Notes: a model not told the origin generated them from the sequence alone. A stretch of DNA of 64,000 nucleotides from Bacillus pumilus (GCF_024498355.1 NZ_CP101833.1:2585001-2649000), one strand, 5' to 3'; positions 1 through 10,446 are shown, counted from the first letter of the stretch. A program made the numbers and translations.

Positions 1-22
1 ATCGTTATTTCCTCACTTTTCT

Positions 23-589
23 TTATTGATCATGTTGTTTTAATACTTCTAAAAATAGTTGTTCTTCTAATTTTGCTTGTTTCTTCATAAGCGCTTGACG
101 CTTTCTAAAATGAAAATAGGCTCTTCCTATCATTTGTTGTTTTTCAATAGAAGGAAGATGCACTTCTAACGCACGAAAAATCCCTGGTGTTAGTTTTGGA
201 ACCGTACTTCCTTGCATAGAAATCGCCATTTGTTTTTTCATAAATTGAGATTCATTTAAAACATAACATAAATACTGCTTATCTAGTTCTTCAGTTTCTA
301 TGATCAGCTTGGCAAAGTTTTGGTTCATGACTTTACCTTGAGTCTCAATACTGACAATCCCTGCAATCGAACTAACAAAGCTGAAGACAACATCACAAAC
401 ATTTGTTAAGTACGGATCAACCGTTAATAATGTGCTTTCTTTTTCATTTACAATGGAGTCTAAATAAGCGCCATCTAAATCTTTCATTAAATCTTCATAA
501 GAATATGCAGATAAGCTATTGTCGGCTTTTTCATTTCTTCTTGATTGGTTTTTTCCCATTTTGATCGTTATGATTTGTTCAAGCTTCAT
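23..589 (-). CDS. Half-size type I restriction specificity (HsdS-like) protein
   Basis: 188 residues resembling one target-recognition domain plus one conserved helical spacer of a type I restriction-modification S subunit. The TRD-like part (about 1-150) includes QGSTVPKLTPGIFRALEVHL, the usual end of an HsdS TRD; the C-terminal 35 residues (from about 155) form a charged coiled-coil helix. Full HsdS proteins carry two such units in about 400 residues, so this is a half-subunit that could dimerise, or a remnant. A partner hsdM/hsdR would have to lie left of the window. A 20-bp palindrome sits just upstream. The domain call is fairly firm; restriction activity is inference. Confidence 0.75.
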   Translation of the reverse strand: MKLEQIITIKMGKNQSRRNEKADNSLSAYSYEDLMKDLDGAYLDSIVNEKESTLLTVDPYLTNVCDVVFSFVSSIAGIVSIETQGKVMNQNFAKLIIETEELDKQYLCYVLNESQFMKKQMAISMQGSTVPKLTPGIFRALEVHLPSIEKQQMIGRAYFHFRKRQALMKKQAKLEEQLFLEVLKQHDQ

Positions 590-604
590 ATCCCGCCCTC
601 ATTT

Positions 605-624
605 AGTAATTCGTACGAATTACT
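605..624. promoter_or_regulatory. 20-bp perfect palindrome, candidate operator
   Basis: AGTAATTCGTACGAATTACT is its own reverse complement. Read on the minus strand it abuts a TATAAA (624-629) that could be the -10 of the HsdS-like gene and lies before its ribosome-binding site. That position suits a repressor operator. The cognate regulator is not in the window. Confidence 0.5.
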
Positions 625-755
625 TTATAACATATACATTCATCGTACCATAGTCTGATTTCATCGACAATCATTTCAAGTATTCACACGAATAGAACTT
701 CATCAATAGGTACTCCATGTTTCTTCATGATTAAATCTACTTGTAAAATACAGAA

Positions 756-783
756 AGCCAGCTTCCATGAATGGTAGCTGGCT
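756..783 (-). terminator. Intrinsic terminator of the lipase gene
   Basis: AGCCAGCT ... AGCTGGCT stem with a short loop, 8 bp beyond the lipase stop; the U-run on the minus strand is short (TTTCT). Confidence 0.65.
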
Positions 784-791
784 ATTTTAAA

Positions 792-1439
792 TTAATTCGT
801 ATTCTGTCCCCCGCCGTTCAGTCCTTCTTTAATATAGCCTTTGACTTGGCTTGAGGCTAATAGACCGATATGTCCAACTCCGTGGATAAGGACGTTCCTT
901 GCGCCAATTAAGCGGGAGAGGCTGTTGACGACGATGAGATCGGCTGAGCTATAGACGGATGTGTAAAGAATTTTTTGATTTGGATCGGTGCCTGGTAATG
1001 CTCTGAGTGAAACGAGTCCATTCGCTCCACCTAGTGTGACGACATTTTCAATTTTATCTCCGCCGTCTAGGTTCTTAATATAGTATAACGTGTTGGCTCC
1101 ACCCATGCTATGCGCCACAATATCTACTTTTTTGGCGCCCGTTTTGGCTAGCACATCTTTGACGTATCTAGATAGACGCGGTCCATTATTAAGGTTATTG
1201 CCTGTTTTGTCTATGAAATCAATTGCATATAATTGGTTTCGGTCCCAGCCCTGTGACACCAGGTATCTTTTGATCGCCGCGAAGTTGTAAGAGGCACCAC
1301 CCATGCCATGGACCATCACAACCGGATTATGCTCAGCCGCTTTGACCTCTTTCGGCTGGACGAAAACCATTGAACCAACCACCAATGCAAATGCAACGAG
1401 AATCTGCAAACTCCTTTTCATCAAAAATGACACTTTCAT
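792..1439 (-). CDS. lipA: Secreted lipase/esterase, LipA type (subfamily I.4)
   Basis: 215 residues. A Sec signal peptide (basic start [10 protein letters not shown], hydrophobic stretch 11-25) probably ends after VKA at residue 34, leaving a mature enzyme of about 181 residues, the size of the minimal alpha/beta hydrolases B. subtilis LipA and B. pumilus lipase. The nucleophile elbow AHSMG places Ser111; Asp167 (SADLIV) and His190 (HGVGHIG) complete the triad. It should hydrolyse triacylglycerol and p-nitrophenyl esters outside the cell. Monocistronic, with a terminator behind it. Both the ATG (spacing 2 from GGGGG) and an in-frame GTG two codons in have Shine-Dalgarno support; the ATG matches known lipases. 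Confidence 0.93.
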   Translation of the reverse strand: MKVSFLMKRSLQILVAFALVVGSMVFVQPKEVKAAEHNPVVMVHGMGGASYNFAAIKRYLVSQGWDRNQLYAIDFIDKTGNNLNNGPRLSRYVKDVLAKTGAKKVDIVAHSMGGANTLYYIKNLDGGDKIENVVTLGGANGLVSLRALPGTDPNQKILYTSVYSSADLIVVNSLSRLIGARNVLIHGVGHIGLLASSQVKGYIKEGLNGGGQNTN

Positions 1440-1648
1440 TCCCCCTTATTTATCTTGTTCGACTCTATTTTAAACAACAAAAATATGACAGAAAAGTGAA
1501 CAAGGCACTGTTTGTCCGATATTTTCACAAGAAATAAATAATGAAAAAGCACCTTTGACTTTCTCATGAGCCAATGCCAAAAGACTAGACATTCGTTTCT
1601 CTTACAGTCTGTTGGTCTATGTGACAGCCTCCATGACTCAATTGGCAT

Positions 1649-1681
1649 AAAAAAAAGCAGCCGGTTCTCTCAGCCGGCTGC
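1649..1681 (-). terminator. tyrS terminator
   Basis: GCAGCCGG-loop-CCGGCTGC hairpin followed on the minus strand by eight T. Strong intrinsic terminator 10 bp beyond tyrS. Confidence 0.9.
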
Positions 1682-1690
1682 ACATCATTC

Positions 1691-2983
<1,293 letters not shown>

Positions 2984-2992
2984 TCAACATAA

Positions 2993-3262
2993 AAAACGCC
3001 CCTTCGAATGAACGAAGGGACGATATATATCGCGGTACCACCCTGCTTAAAAGACAAAATATCACGTCTTTTCACTTACACTGATAACGGACAGATCCGT
3101 TCTTTCACTAATGAGGCAGCATTCATGCTCCTTTTCGTAAAAGCGGTTCGTGAGGGTAATTCGAATATCTCTTTGTACTGACTCGCACCAGCCGTCAGCT
3201 CTCTTGGACAGGGAAAGATGATTCTACTGAATCTCAGTCAAAACCTTTTCGTATTCAACTAA
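2993..3262 (-). promoter_or_regulatory. T-box leader of tyrS
   Basis: On the minus strand the conserved T-box GGTGGTACCGCG (3031-3042) is followed by a competing terminator, CGTCCCTTCG-loop-CGAAGGGGCG plus T-run (about 2994-3021). Stem I includes the AG-bulge/distal-loop-like GACGGCTGGTGCGAGTC, and a UAC triplet sits in GAATTACCC at the expected specifier position, matching tyrosine. Uncharged tRNA-Tyr should stabilise the antiterminator. Confidence 0.9.
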
Positions 3263-3267
3263 AGTCA

Positions 3268-3296
3268 TTTTTAACATACTTTTGATATCAAGTCAA
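3268..3296 (-). promoter_or_regulatory. Sigma-A promoter of tyrS
   Basis: Minus-strand TTGACT, 17-bp spacer, TAAAAA; predicted start near 3261, at the beginning of the T-box leader. It lies just 14 bp beyond the acsA stop, and no separate acsA terminator is visible, so acsA readthrough would also meet the T-box. Confidence 0.7.
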
Positions 3297-3309
3297 CTGA
3301 CGAAGGAGA

Positions 3310-5034
3310 TTAATCTTCCATTGTCGAAAGGTCGCCAGCAGGTAAATTCAGCTCCCACGCCTTTAGCACACGTCTCATAATTTTTCCGCTTCGCGTTTTT
3401 GGCAGTTTGTCTTTAAACTCGATTTCTCTTGGTGCCGCATGTGCAGCAAGCCCCTTTTTCACAAACGTACGAATCTCTTCTTTCAGCTCATCTGTCGGCT
3501 CGTATCCGCTCCTGAGAGCAATGAATGCTTTGATAATTTCACCACGTACCGGATCTGGTTTTCCAATGACACCAGCCTCTGCAATGGCCGGATGTTCAAC
3601 CAGTTTACTTTCCACCTCAAATGGACCGACCCGCTCTCCTGACGTCATGATGACATCGTCGACACGTCCCTGGAACCAAAAGTATCCGTCTTCGTCCATA
3701 TATGCTGAATCTCCTGAAACATACCAATCTCCCGGCATAAAGTAAGATTCATATTTTTCAGGATTGTTCCAGATCGTATGCATCATGGACGGCCAGCCCT
3801 TTTTGATCGCAAGGTTGCCCATCCGGTATGGTGGAAGTTCATTTCCGGCATTATCCACAATCGCGGCTTCTACGCCTGGAATTGGTTTCCCCATCGAGCC
3901 TGGTTTGATGTCCATGCATGGATAATTACAAATCAGCTGTGCACCAGTTTCCGTCATCCACCAAGTATCGTGAATTCGTTTGCCAAATACAGCGTCTCCC
4001 CAGCGGATCACTTCCGGATTGAGAGGCTCTCCTACACTTAAGACATGACGGAGCGAGCTGAGGTCATATTTTTGAATGAGGTCGTCCCCTGCCCCCATCA
4101 GCATTCTGAAGGCTGTCGGTGCACTGTACCAAACGGTCACACCAAGTGATTCAATCGTTTCATACCACGTATCAGGATTAAACCGGCCACCTAAGATGAC
4201 ATTCGTTGCCCCATTTAACCATGGTGAAAAAATACCGTACACTGTCCCTGTTACCCAGCCTGGATCAGCTGTACACCAGTAGACGTCATCTTCTTTCAGG
4301 TCAAGCACCCATTTACCGGTCTGGTCTTGCTGCACCATCGCGCCATGGACATGCAGCACACCTTTTGGCGTACCAGTTGACCCTGACGTGTAATGAAGTA
4401 GGAAACCGTCTTTTTCATCCATCCATTCTACTTCAAGTTCCTTTACTGCCTCCTGAAATGCCTCTTCGTAGTGAATTGTCCGCACACCACCGATGTCTTC
4501 CTTTTCACCGCCGACAATGATGACAGATTCAAGCTTCGGAAGCTCTGCAAACGGAATACGCTCAAGCAGATCCGGCGTTGTCACAATGACCTTCGCCTCG
4601 CTATTTTCTAAACGGTCTTTGACGGCGCCTTCCATAAATGCCTCAAATAACGGGCCAACGATCGCACCAATTTTGACAGCACCAAGCAGAAGAAAATAGA
4701 GCTCAGGTGATCTTGGCATAAAGATAAACACGCGATCCCCTTTTTGCACATGCGCCTTTTCTCTGAATAGATTTCCCGCTTTGTTTGTGTTGATTTTCAT
4801 ATCCCTGAACGTATACTTTTCATCCCGCTGTGAATCTTTGTAATGAAGCGCCACCTTGTTCTTACGAAACGAGTCCGCATGTCTGTCAATTGCTTCATAG
4901 GCTGCATTTATTTTTCCTGTTTCATACCAGGAGAAGTTTTTTCTCGCTTCCTCCCATGAAAATTCTTTGTATGCCTGCTCATAATCATTTAAATGATAGT
5001 CTCCTTTTACTGATGGTAGCGTTTCCACTTTCAT
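3310..5034 (-). CDS. acsA: Acetyl-CoA synthetase (AMP-forming)
   Basis: 574 residues, close to B. subtilis AcsA (572). It activates acetate with ATP and CoA to acetyl-CoA. The AMP-binding P-loop is YTSGSTGTPKGV (about 215-226), the adenylate motif DTWWMTETG is near 355, and the C-terminal domain carries PKTRSGKIMRR with the catalytic lysine that AcuA acetylates. ATG 5034 follows GGGGG at good spacing; the TTG one codon earlier is less likely. It is divergent from acuABC, which controls its acetylation. Predicted regulation: sigma-A promoter and a cre site over the start point. Confidence 0.96.
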   Translation of the reverse strand: MKVETLPSVKGDYHLNDYEQAYKEFSWEEARKNFSWYETGKINAAYEAIDRHADSFRKNKVALHYKDSQRDEKYTFRDMKINTNKAGNLFREKAHVQKGDRVFIFMPRSPELYFLLLGAVKIGAIVGPLFEAFMEGAVKDRLENSEAKVIVTTPDLLERIPFAELPKLESVIIVGGEKEDIGGVRTIHYEEAFQEAVKELEVEWMDEKDGFLLHYTSGSTGTPKGVLHVHGAMVQQDQTGKWVLDLKEDDVYWCTADPGWVTGTVYGIFSPWLNGATNVILGGRFNPDTWYETIESLGVTVWYSAPTAFRMLMGAGDDLIQKYDLSSLRHVLSVGEPLNPEVIRWGDAVFGKRIHDTWWMTETGAQLICNYPCMDIKPGSMGKPIPGVEAAIVDNAGNELPPYRMGNLAIKKGWPSMMHTIWNNPEKYESYFMPGDWYVSGDSAYMDEDGYFWFQGRVDDVIMTSGERVGPFEVESKLVEHPAIAEAGVIGKPDPVRGEIIKAFIALRSGYEPTDELKEEIRTFVKKGLAAHAAPREIEFKDKLPKTRSGKIMRRVLKAWELNLPAGDLSTMED

Positions 5035-5049
5035 CAAACAGTCCCCCTT

Positions 5050-5063
5050 TGCATACGTTTACA
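5050..5063. promoter_or_regulatory. Candidate CcpA (cre) site of acsA
   Basis: TGTAAACGTATGCA on the minus strand, two mismatches to TGWNANCGNTNWCA, covering the predicted acsA start point about 7 bp past the -10. CcpA repression of acsA is known in B. subtilis; this exact site is inferred. Confidence 0.45.
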
Positions 5064-5069
5064 ATGACC

Positions 5070-5098
5070 ATTATAGTATAGATGACTTTTTTTCTCAA
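5070..5098 (-). promoter_or_regulatory. Sigma-A promoter of acsA
   Basis: Minus-strand TTGAGA, exactly 17 bp, TATAAT. Near-consensus. Confidence 0.75.
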
Positions 5099-5116
5099 TT
5101 TTTAAAAAACTTATGG

Positions 5117-5154
5117 TGAAACCGTTTTAATTTCTTCAAGATTTAAGCTAAAAT
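5117..5154 (+). promoter_or_regulatory. acuABC promoter with cre site
   Basis: cre-like TGAAACCGTTTTAA (5117-5130; one mismatch to TGWNANCGNTNWCA) overlaps a weak -35 (TTTAAT, 5126-5131), with TAAAAT at 5149-5154 after 17 bp. CcpA bound here would block the acu promoter, in line with glucose repression of acuABC in B. subtilis. Confidence 0.55.
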
Positions 5155-5189
5155 AGAGACGACTCACTAGAATTTGAGGCGGTGGATAC

Positions 5190-5822
5190 GTGGAGCATCC
5201 TAAAACTTATTATTCAAAAACAATTGAGCGAGAAACAGGTTCTATCCTGATTGAAGGACCGGTACCTGCATCAGAGCTTGCGAACTATACGTTTCATGAA
5301 GGACTAACGGCATTTCGCACGCCTGAGGAGCAGAAACAAGCACTTGTTGAAATAGCAGATCTTCCAGAAGGACGTATTATCATTGCAAGAGTGGATGAGC
5401 TTGTCGTAGGCTATGTCACGTATTTGTATCCTGATCCGCTTGAGCGCTGGTCAGAGGGCAAGATGGACAATTTAATCGAGCTTGGCGCGATTGAAGTCGC
5501 TCCTCCATTTAGAGGATGCTCGCTCGGCAAGCATTTACTTGATGTGAGCATGATGGATGAGCAAATGGAGAACTACATCATTATTACAACTGAATATTAC
5601 TGGCATTGGGATTTAAAGGGGACAAAGAAAAACGTTTGGGAGTACCGTAAAATGATGGAGAAAATGATGAACGCAGGTGGTCTTGTCTGGTTTGCAACAG
5701 ACGAGCCAGAGATCAGCTCACATCCAGCCAATTGTTTAATGGCGAGAATCGGAAAAAACGTGAGTCCTGATTCGATCGAGCGTTTTGATCGTCTTCGCTT
5801 CCATCAGCGCTTTATGTATTAA
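5190..5822 (+). CDS. acuA: Protein acetyltransferase AcuA (GNAT)
   Basis: 210 residues, as in B. subtilis. AcuA uses acetyl-CoA to acetylate the catalytic lysine of AcsA, switching it off. The GNAT acetyl-CoA loop is the RGCSLGK segment at 108-114. The start is GTG with AGGCGG upstream. First gene of acuABC; 39 bp to acuB. Together with acuC it forms a post-translational on/off switch for the divergently encoded acsA. Confidence 0.93.
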   Translation: MEHPKTYYSKTIERETGSILIEGPVPASELANYTFHEGLTAFRTPEEQKQALVEIADLPEGRIIIARVDELVVGYVTYLYPDPLERWSEGKMDNLIELGAIEVAPPFRGCSLGKHLLDVSMMDEQMENYIIITTEYYWHWDLKGTKKNVWEYRKMMEKMMNAGGLVWFATDEPEISSHPANCLMARIGKNVSPDSIERFDRLRFHQRFMY

Positions 5823-5861
5823 CGTTCAATTCGTTTTTTTGGCAAAGGGGATTGGTAAACA

Positions 5862-6503
5862 ATGATGATTGAACAAATTATGGAGCGTGATGTGATCACG
5901 CTGCGAAAAACCGATACGATCGAAGAAGCCATTCAAAAAATGAGTGCACATCACATTCGGCATATTCCCATCGTATCTGATCAAGATTCTGTCATTGGGA
6001 TGGTGACAGATCGGGATATTAAAAATGCCAGTCCAAGTATTTTCGAAACAGAAAAAAGGCAGCTTTTTATTCAGCGGCCGGTAGAAGAGATCATGGTGCT
6101 AGAGACAATCACCGCCCATCCGCTTGATTTCGTTGAGGAGATTTCGAGTGTCTTTTTTGAGCATGGAATTGGCTGCCTTCCAGTGGTGAGACGCGGTAAG
6201 CTTGTAGGCATTATCACAAAGACAGATTTACTTCGTACGTTTGTCAGACTGACAGGTGCAGATCAGCCTGGGTCACACTTAGAGGTTGAAGTGAAGCAGA
6301 TGACAGAAGGGCTCGCAGACATTACGGCTATTTTAAAGGAGCAGCATATTCAAATGCTGAGTGTGCTTGTGTACCCGCATGCAAATGAAGCCTCTAAAGT
6401 GCTCGTATTCCGCCTTCAAACCATTCATGCAGATCATGTGACGAAGCTGATTCGGGCAAAAGGCTACAAGGTGCTCTGGCCTATGGAGCAGACGGTCAAA
6501 TGA
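5862..6503 (+). CDS. acuB: Acetoin utilisation protein AcuB (CBS pair plus ACT-like domain)
   Basis: 213 residues. Two CBS domains (about 1-60 and 75-130, recognisable by HHIRHIPIV ... GMVTDRD and GIGCLPVV ... GIITKTD) are followed by a C-terminal ACT-like segment. CBS pairs usually sense adenine nucleotides. The exact role in acetoin/acetate use is not known. Its stop overlaps the acuC start as ATGA, indicating translational coupling. Confidence 0.92.
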   Translation: MMIEQIMERDVITLRKTDTIEEAIQKMSAHHIRHIPIVSDQDSVIGMVTDRDIKNASPSIFETEKRQLFIQRPVEEIMVLETITAHPLDFVEEISSVFFEHGIGCLPVVRRGKLVGIITKTDLLRTFVRLTGADQPGSHLEVEVKQMTEGLADITAILKEQHIQMLSVLVYPHANEASKVLVFRLQTIHADHVTKLIRAKGYKVLWPMEQTVK

Positions 6504-7660
6504 AGGAAGCGACCTTTGTTTTTTCACCATCTTTTCAAACGTACCAGTTTCATCAAGATCACCCCTTCAATCAGCTTCGTGTCTACTTAACATACGATCT
6601 TCTTCAAAAAATGAAGGCGTTAACGGATGATGAGATCATCGCACCGCGTATGGCTACGCTGGAGGAATTAAAGCTCGTCCATACGACAGATTATATTCAA
6701 GCTGTGCAGCGGGCAAGTGAAGGAAAGCTGTCTACAGCAGAGGGTGAACGCTACGGCCTTGGCACGGAGGATACACCGATGTTTGCAGGTATGCATGAGG
6801 CGGCTTCTCTTCTTGTTGGTGGGACATTAACAGCGGTTGATCAAGTGATGCTGGGTCATTCGCAGCATGCGCTCAACCTTGGCGGCGGGCTTCACCACGG
6901 ATTTAAAGGACGTGCATCTGGCTTTTGTATTTATAATGACAGCTCTGTGGCCATTCAATATATTCAAAAGACATATGGCGCAAGGATTTTATATATTGAT
7001 ACGGATGCTCATCACGGAGATGGTGTACAGTTTAGCTTCTATGACGATCCAGAGGTATGTACTGTCTCCATTCATGAAACGGGTCGCTACTTGTTCCCTG
7101 GAACTGGACAAGTACAGGAAAGAGGCCATGATAAAGGCTATGGCTATGCGTATAATATTCCGCTCGATGCATTTACAGAAGACGAATCGTTCCTCGAAGC
7201 ATACCGAACAGCAGTGACTGAGATAGCTGCTTTTTTTAAACCAGACGTGATTTTGACGCAAAACGGGGCGGATGCCCACTATTACGATCCTTTAACCCAT
7301 TTATCTGCCACCATGAAAATATATGAGGAAATTCCCAGACTTGCCCATGAGCTTGCTCATCAATATTGTGACGGCAAATGGATCGCTGTTGGCGGAGGTG
7401 GATATGATATTTGGCGCGTGGTCCCAAGAGCATGGAGCCGCATTTGGCTTGAGATGAAAGGTATCACACCGCCAGCTGACCTTCCTAAGGAGTGGATTCG
7501 GGCATGGAATAAGCAATCGCCTGTCACCCTTCCATCAACATGGTTCGACCCTGACGATTTATATCCACCGATACCAAGAAAAGCAGAAATCACAGAAAAA
7601 AATGCGCAAACAGTAGAAAAAGCACTCATGCCTGTTAGAAGAGAAAGGAAAAATGCATAA
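6500..7660 (+). CDS. acuC: Protein deacetylase AcuC (class I HDAC-like)
   Basis: 386 residues. Histone-deacetylase fold with LGGGLHHG near 130, zinc/catalytic DTDAHHGDGVQ near 165-175, and the late glycine-rich GGGGYD near 295. It removes the acetyl group that AcuA puts on AcsA and so reactivates acetate assimilation. Last gene of the operon, with a hairpin shared with the convergent ccpA 4 bp beyond its stop. Confidence 0.95.
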   Translation: MKEATFVFSPSFQTYQFHQDHPFNQLRVYLTYDLLQKMKALTDDEIIAPRMATLEELKLVHTTDYIQAVQRASEGKLSTAEGERYGLGTEDTPMFAGMHEAASLLVGGTLTAVDQVMLGHSQHALNLGGGLHHGFKGRASGFCIYNDSSVAIQYIQKTYGARILYIDTDAHHGDGVQFSFYDDPEVCTVSIHETGRYLFPGTGQVQERGHDKGYGYAYNIPLDAFTEDESFLEAYRTAVTEIAAFFKPDVILTQNGADAHYYDPLTHLSATMKIYEEIPRLAHELAHQYCDGKWIAVGGGGYDIWRVVPRAWSRIWLEMKGITPPADLPKEWIRAWNKQSPVTLPSTWFDPDDLYPPIPRKAEITEKNAQTVEKALMPVRRERKNA

Positions 7661-7663
7661 GAA

Positions 7664-7698
7664 AAGCAGGCATTCACTGATAAGGTGAGCCTGCTTTT
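7664..7698. terminator. Bidirectional terminator between acuC and ccpA
   Basis: AAGCAGGC ... GCCTGCTT with an inner TCAC/GGTGA extension; T-run on the plus side and A-tract on the other, so it can serve both convergent genes. Confidence 0.85.
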
Positions 7699-7703
7699 TG
7701 TTT

Positions 7704-8705
7704 TTATTTTGTTGATTGTCTTTCTTCAATTCTGTGTGGCAGCTCAACAATTTGATCGTCCACTTGTTCTTTGTTCATCAGCTTTGTCAGCAGTCTCATT
7801 GCGACAGCGCCAATATCATATGTCGGCTGAACAACCGTTGTCAGCTGAGGACGTACCATGAGGGAAAGTCTTGTGTTATCAAAGCCAATGACCTCTAAGT
7901 CTTCAGGAATCGAGACGCCTCTGTCCTGTGCGCCGTGAATGACACCAAGAGCCATTTCGTCTGTTGCTGCAATGACAGCCGTCGGCTTGTCTGATTGCTC
8001 AAGCAGATTTGCAAGGGCTTCAATTCCTGAGTCATAGGAGTAATCGCCTTCAGCAACGAGAACATCATCAAAAGCAATGCCCGCTTCTTCTAGCGCACGC
8101 TTATACCCAGCAAGCTTTCTCACAGAGTTAATTGGTTCTGACATCGGACCAGATACGAACGCAATTCGTTTATGGCCTTTTTCAATTAATAATTGGACTG
8201 AATCATAAATGGCCTGCTCATAGTTAATGTTCACAGATGGTGTTTGTGCCTGCTCTTCAACTGATGCTGCAAGAACAATTGGTACAGGAGAGCGCTTAAA
8301 TTCTTCGACAAGCACATCTGTGATGTTGCCGCCCATAAAGACAATCCCATCTACTTGTTTGCCTAGCATCGTATTTAACAAATGCAGCTCTTTATCTGTA
8401 TTTTGATCTGAGTTGCTCAAAATGATGTTGTACTTGTACATCGTGGCGATATCTTCAATCCCGCGTGCAAGCTCAGAATAGAAGATACTAGAAATATCAG
8501 GGATGATGACCCCAACCGTCGTTGTTTTTTTACTTGCAAGGCCTCGTGCCACTGCGTTCGGACGGTAGCCAAGACGATCAATCGCTTCAAGCACCTTTTT
8601 TCTTGTTGTTGGTTTCACGTTCGGATTTCCATTCACAACACGTGATACCGTTGCCATACTTACATTTGCTTCTCTTGCTACATCATATATTGTAACATTA
8701 TTCAC
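7704..8705 (-). CDS. ccpA: Catabolite control protein A
   Basis: 333 residues. LacI/GalR regulator with N-terminal helix-turn-helix ([20 protein letters not shown], about 4-23), hinge helix with ARGLASKK, and periplasmic-binding-like core that binds HPr-Ser46-P. It is the master carbon catabolite regulator and should act on the cre sites seen here at acsA, acuA and ytcP. The longer reading frame begins at 8714, but AAGGAG directly touches that GTG; the GTG at 8705 has 8-nt spacing and matches known CcpA N-termini. B. subtilis has motPS between ccpA and acuC; here they are absent. Confidence 0.96.
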   Translation of the reverse strand: MNNVTIYDVAREANVSMATVSRVVNGNPNVKPTTRKKVLEAIDRLGYRPNAVARGLASKKTTTVGVIIPDISSIFYSELARGIEDIATMYKYNIILSNSDQNTDKELHLLNTMLGKQVDGIVFMGGNITDVLVEEFKRSPVPIVLAASVEEQAQTPSVNINYEQAIYDSVQLLIEKGHKRIAFVSGPMSEPINSVRKLAGYKRALEEAGIAFDDVLVAEGDYSYDSGIEALANLLEQSDKPTAVIAATDEMALGVIHGAQDRGVSIPEDLEVIGFDNTRLSLMVRPQLTTVVQPTYDIGAVAMRLLTKLMNKEQVDDQIVELPHRIEERQSTK

Positions 8706-8862
8706 ATAAATCACTCCTTCAAATACACTTCATATCTATAGCATTCACCAATTAGGTAGAGACATATCAGATACGAAAAAAATAATATCCTATTTGTCAT
8801 TAAAACGATGAAAAGAGACACATAATTTTTCAATCTACATCAAAATGACATTCTTTTATGAA

Positions 8863-8891
8863 ATTATACACGTTTTTTCGTCATATGAAAA
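8863..8891 (-). promoter_or_regulatory. Promoter of ccpA
   Basis: Minus-strand TTTTCA, 17 bp, TATAAT. It implies an untranslated leader of about 150 nt. The rest of the AT-rich gap from the ccpA start to the aroA terminator shows no further gene or clear structure; a partial cre-like string at 8886-8899 overlaps the -35. Confidence 0.6.
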
Positions 8892-9110
8892 CGTTCCCTT
8901 TCTTTTTATAACTAAATTAAACAAACTTTAATGAGCTTGTTACCTGTAAATTGAATCATATTTCAGCAAAAGTCATCGTGAACATCAGCTATGACAATGA
9001 TCTTAGCAGATTCTGTCGAATTTTAAAAATGAAAACATTGTGAACAAGCACTTTAAGCTTGCAATGCGATTTATTCCTTTCATTTCCAATTCTATTGTGT
9101 TTTCTCCATG

Positions 9111-9139
9111 AAAAAACCGCCGGGCTGTTATCCGGCGGT
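9111..9139 (-). terminator. aroA terminator
   Basis: CCGCCGG ... CCGGCGG stem followed on the minus strand by TTTTTT. It separates aroA from ccpA, although some readthrough is possible. Confidence 0.88.
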
Positions 9140-9153
9140 AATTCTATCTATGA

Positions 9154-10230
9154 TTACGCGTGAATGTTGACAAGTGGTCTTAACGCATCTAACCATTTTT
9201 CGAATTGAGGAATGTCCATTTGCTGCGCTGAATCAGATAGGGCAACAGATGGGTCTGGATGCACTTCTGCCATGACACCGTCCGCTCCAATCGCAAGAGC
9301 TGCTTTGGCTGTTGGCAGAAGAAGATCTCTACGTCCAGTTGAGTGCGTCACATCAACGAAGACTGGTAAATGTGTCTCCTGTTTCAAGATTGGCACAGCA
9401 GAGATATCTAATGTGTTTCTTGTCGCTGTTTCGTATGTGCGGATACCGCGCTCGCAAAGGATGATTTGGTCATTTCCTTGTGCGATGATGTATTCAGCTG
9501 CATTGATGAATTCTGAAATGGTCGCTGCTAGACCGCGTTTTAAAAGAACTGGTTTCTTCACAGATCCGGCTTCTTTTAATAGTTCGAAGTTTTGCATGTT
9601 ACGTGCACCAATTTGAATCACATCAATATGCTCAATCGCTTCTTCAATATGCGCAGGGTTTACGATTTCACTAATGACAGCAAGACCGTATTCATCAGCT
9701 ACACGCTTTAGAATCTTTAGACCGTCTACACCAAGCCCTTGGAAGTCGTATGGACTTGTGCGAGGTTTAAATGCGCCACCGCGAAGCAGTTTTAGTCCCT
9801 GCTGTTTAGCTGCTGCCGCTACTTCTGCGACTTGTTCGTAGCTTTCAACAGCACATGGTCCAACGATGAAGCGTTGTTTTCCATCACCGATAGCTTCCCC
9901 ATTGATGTTCACAATTGTATTTTCTGGTTTTTTCTTACGAGAAACAAGAAGTGCTTTGCTGTGGTCATCTTCTTGAAGCTCTAGACCTGCTTTGAAAATT
10001 TCCTTGAAAATATGCTGGATCGTTGAATTTTCAAATGGGCCGTCATTTTCTTCAAGAATTTGGTTCAGCATTGTGCGCTCTCTGACAGGATCATAACGGT
10101 TGACACCTTGCGCTTCTTTTGCCTTTCCAATTTCTTTTACAATGCTTCCTCTTTCATTGATCAGTTTTAAGATTTGAAGATTTAGTTCATCTGCTTGCTG
10201 TCTCAATTGTTCTAGTTCGTTGTTGCTCAT
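9154..10230 (-). CDS. aroA: Chorismate mutase / 3-deoxy-7-phosphoheptulonate synthase
   Basis: 358 residues. N-terminal AroQ-type chorismate mutase domain (about 1-90; [17 protein letters not shown]) fused to a KDOP-like DAHP synthase (about 110-355; [32 protein letters not shown]). It catalyses the first step of the shikimate pathway; the mutase domain gives feedback sensitivity to chorismate/prephenate. A 31-codon upstream in-frame extension is discounted: AAAGGA precedes the ATG at 10230 and the resulting length equals B. subtilis AroA. Confidence 0.96.
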   Translation of the reverse strand: MSNNELEQLRQQADELNLQILKLINERGSIVKEIGKAKEAQGVNRYDPVRERTMLNQILEENDGPFENSTIQHIFKEIFKAGLELQEDDHSKALLVSRKKKPENTIVNINGEAIGDGKQRFIVGPCAVESYEQVAEVAAAAKQQGLKLLRGGAFKPRTSPYDFQGLGVDGLKILKRVADEYGLAVISEIVNPAHIEEAIEHIDVIQIGARNMQNFELLKEAGSVKKPVLLKRGLAATISEFINAAEYIIAQGNDQIILCERGIRTYETATRNTLDISAVPILKQETHLPVFVDVTHSTGRRDLLLPTAKAALAIGADGVMAEVHPDPSVALSDSAQQMDIPQFEKWLDALRPLVNIHA

Positions 10231-10411
10231 TTTTGTCATCCTTTCCTCTGCCTGCTCTCGCTTTTTATTTTTAAATTCTCTCAGGATAGGGTTTATTATA
10301 AACAAAGATTTCGGAATTGTCACGAAAAAATTCTTTATTACCCAAACGCTTTTAAGCGATAAAGTATTATGTGTAAGATTATAGCATACTTTTGGTTCAA
10401 GTAAACCTTTT

Positions 10412-10442
10412 TTATAAAAAAAACGTCAGCAGTTGCTGACGT
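10412..10442 (-). terminator. ytxGHJ operon terminator
   Basis: ACGTCAGCA ... TGCTGACGT stem followed on the minus strand by eight T, 4 bp after ytxJ. Confidence 0.9.
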
Positions 10443-10446
10443 TCTT

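Noticed and set aside
1436..1648. 70-codon minus-strand frame between the lipase gene and tyrS
   Set aside because: No good ribosome-binding site, Cys/His-rich composition without family resemblance, and it overlaps the lipase start region; likely chance.
3407..3745. Long plus-strand frames opposite acsA, sftA and other genes
   Set aside because: Antisense shadows of well-identified genes, with no ribosome-binding sites or family resemblance.
8886..8899. cre-like string near the ccpA promoter (possible autoregulation)
   Set aside because: Only the left half fits the consensus; the right half has too many mismatches.
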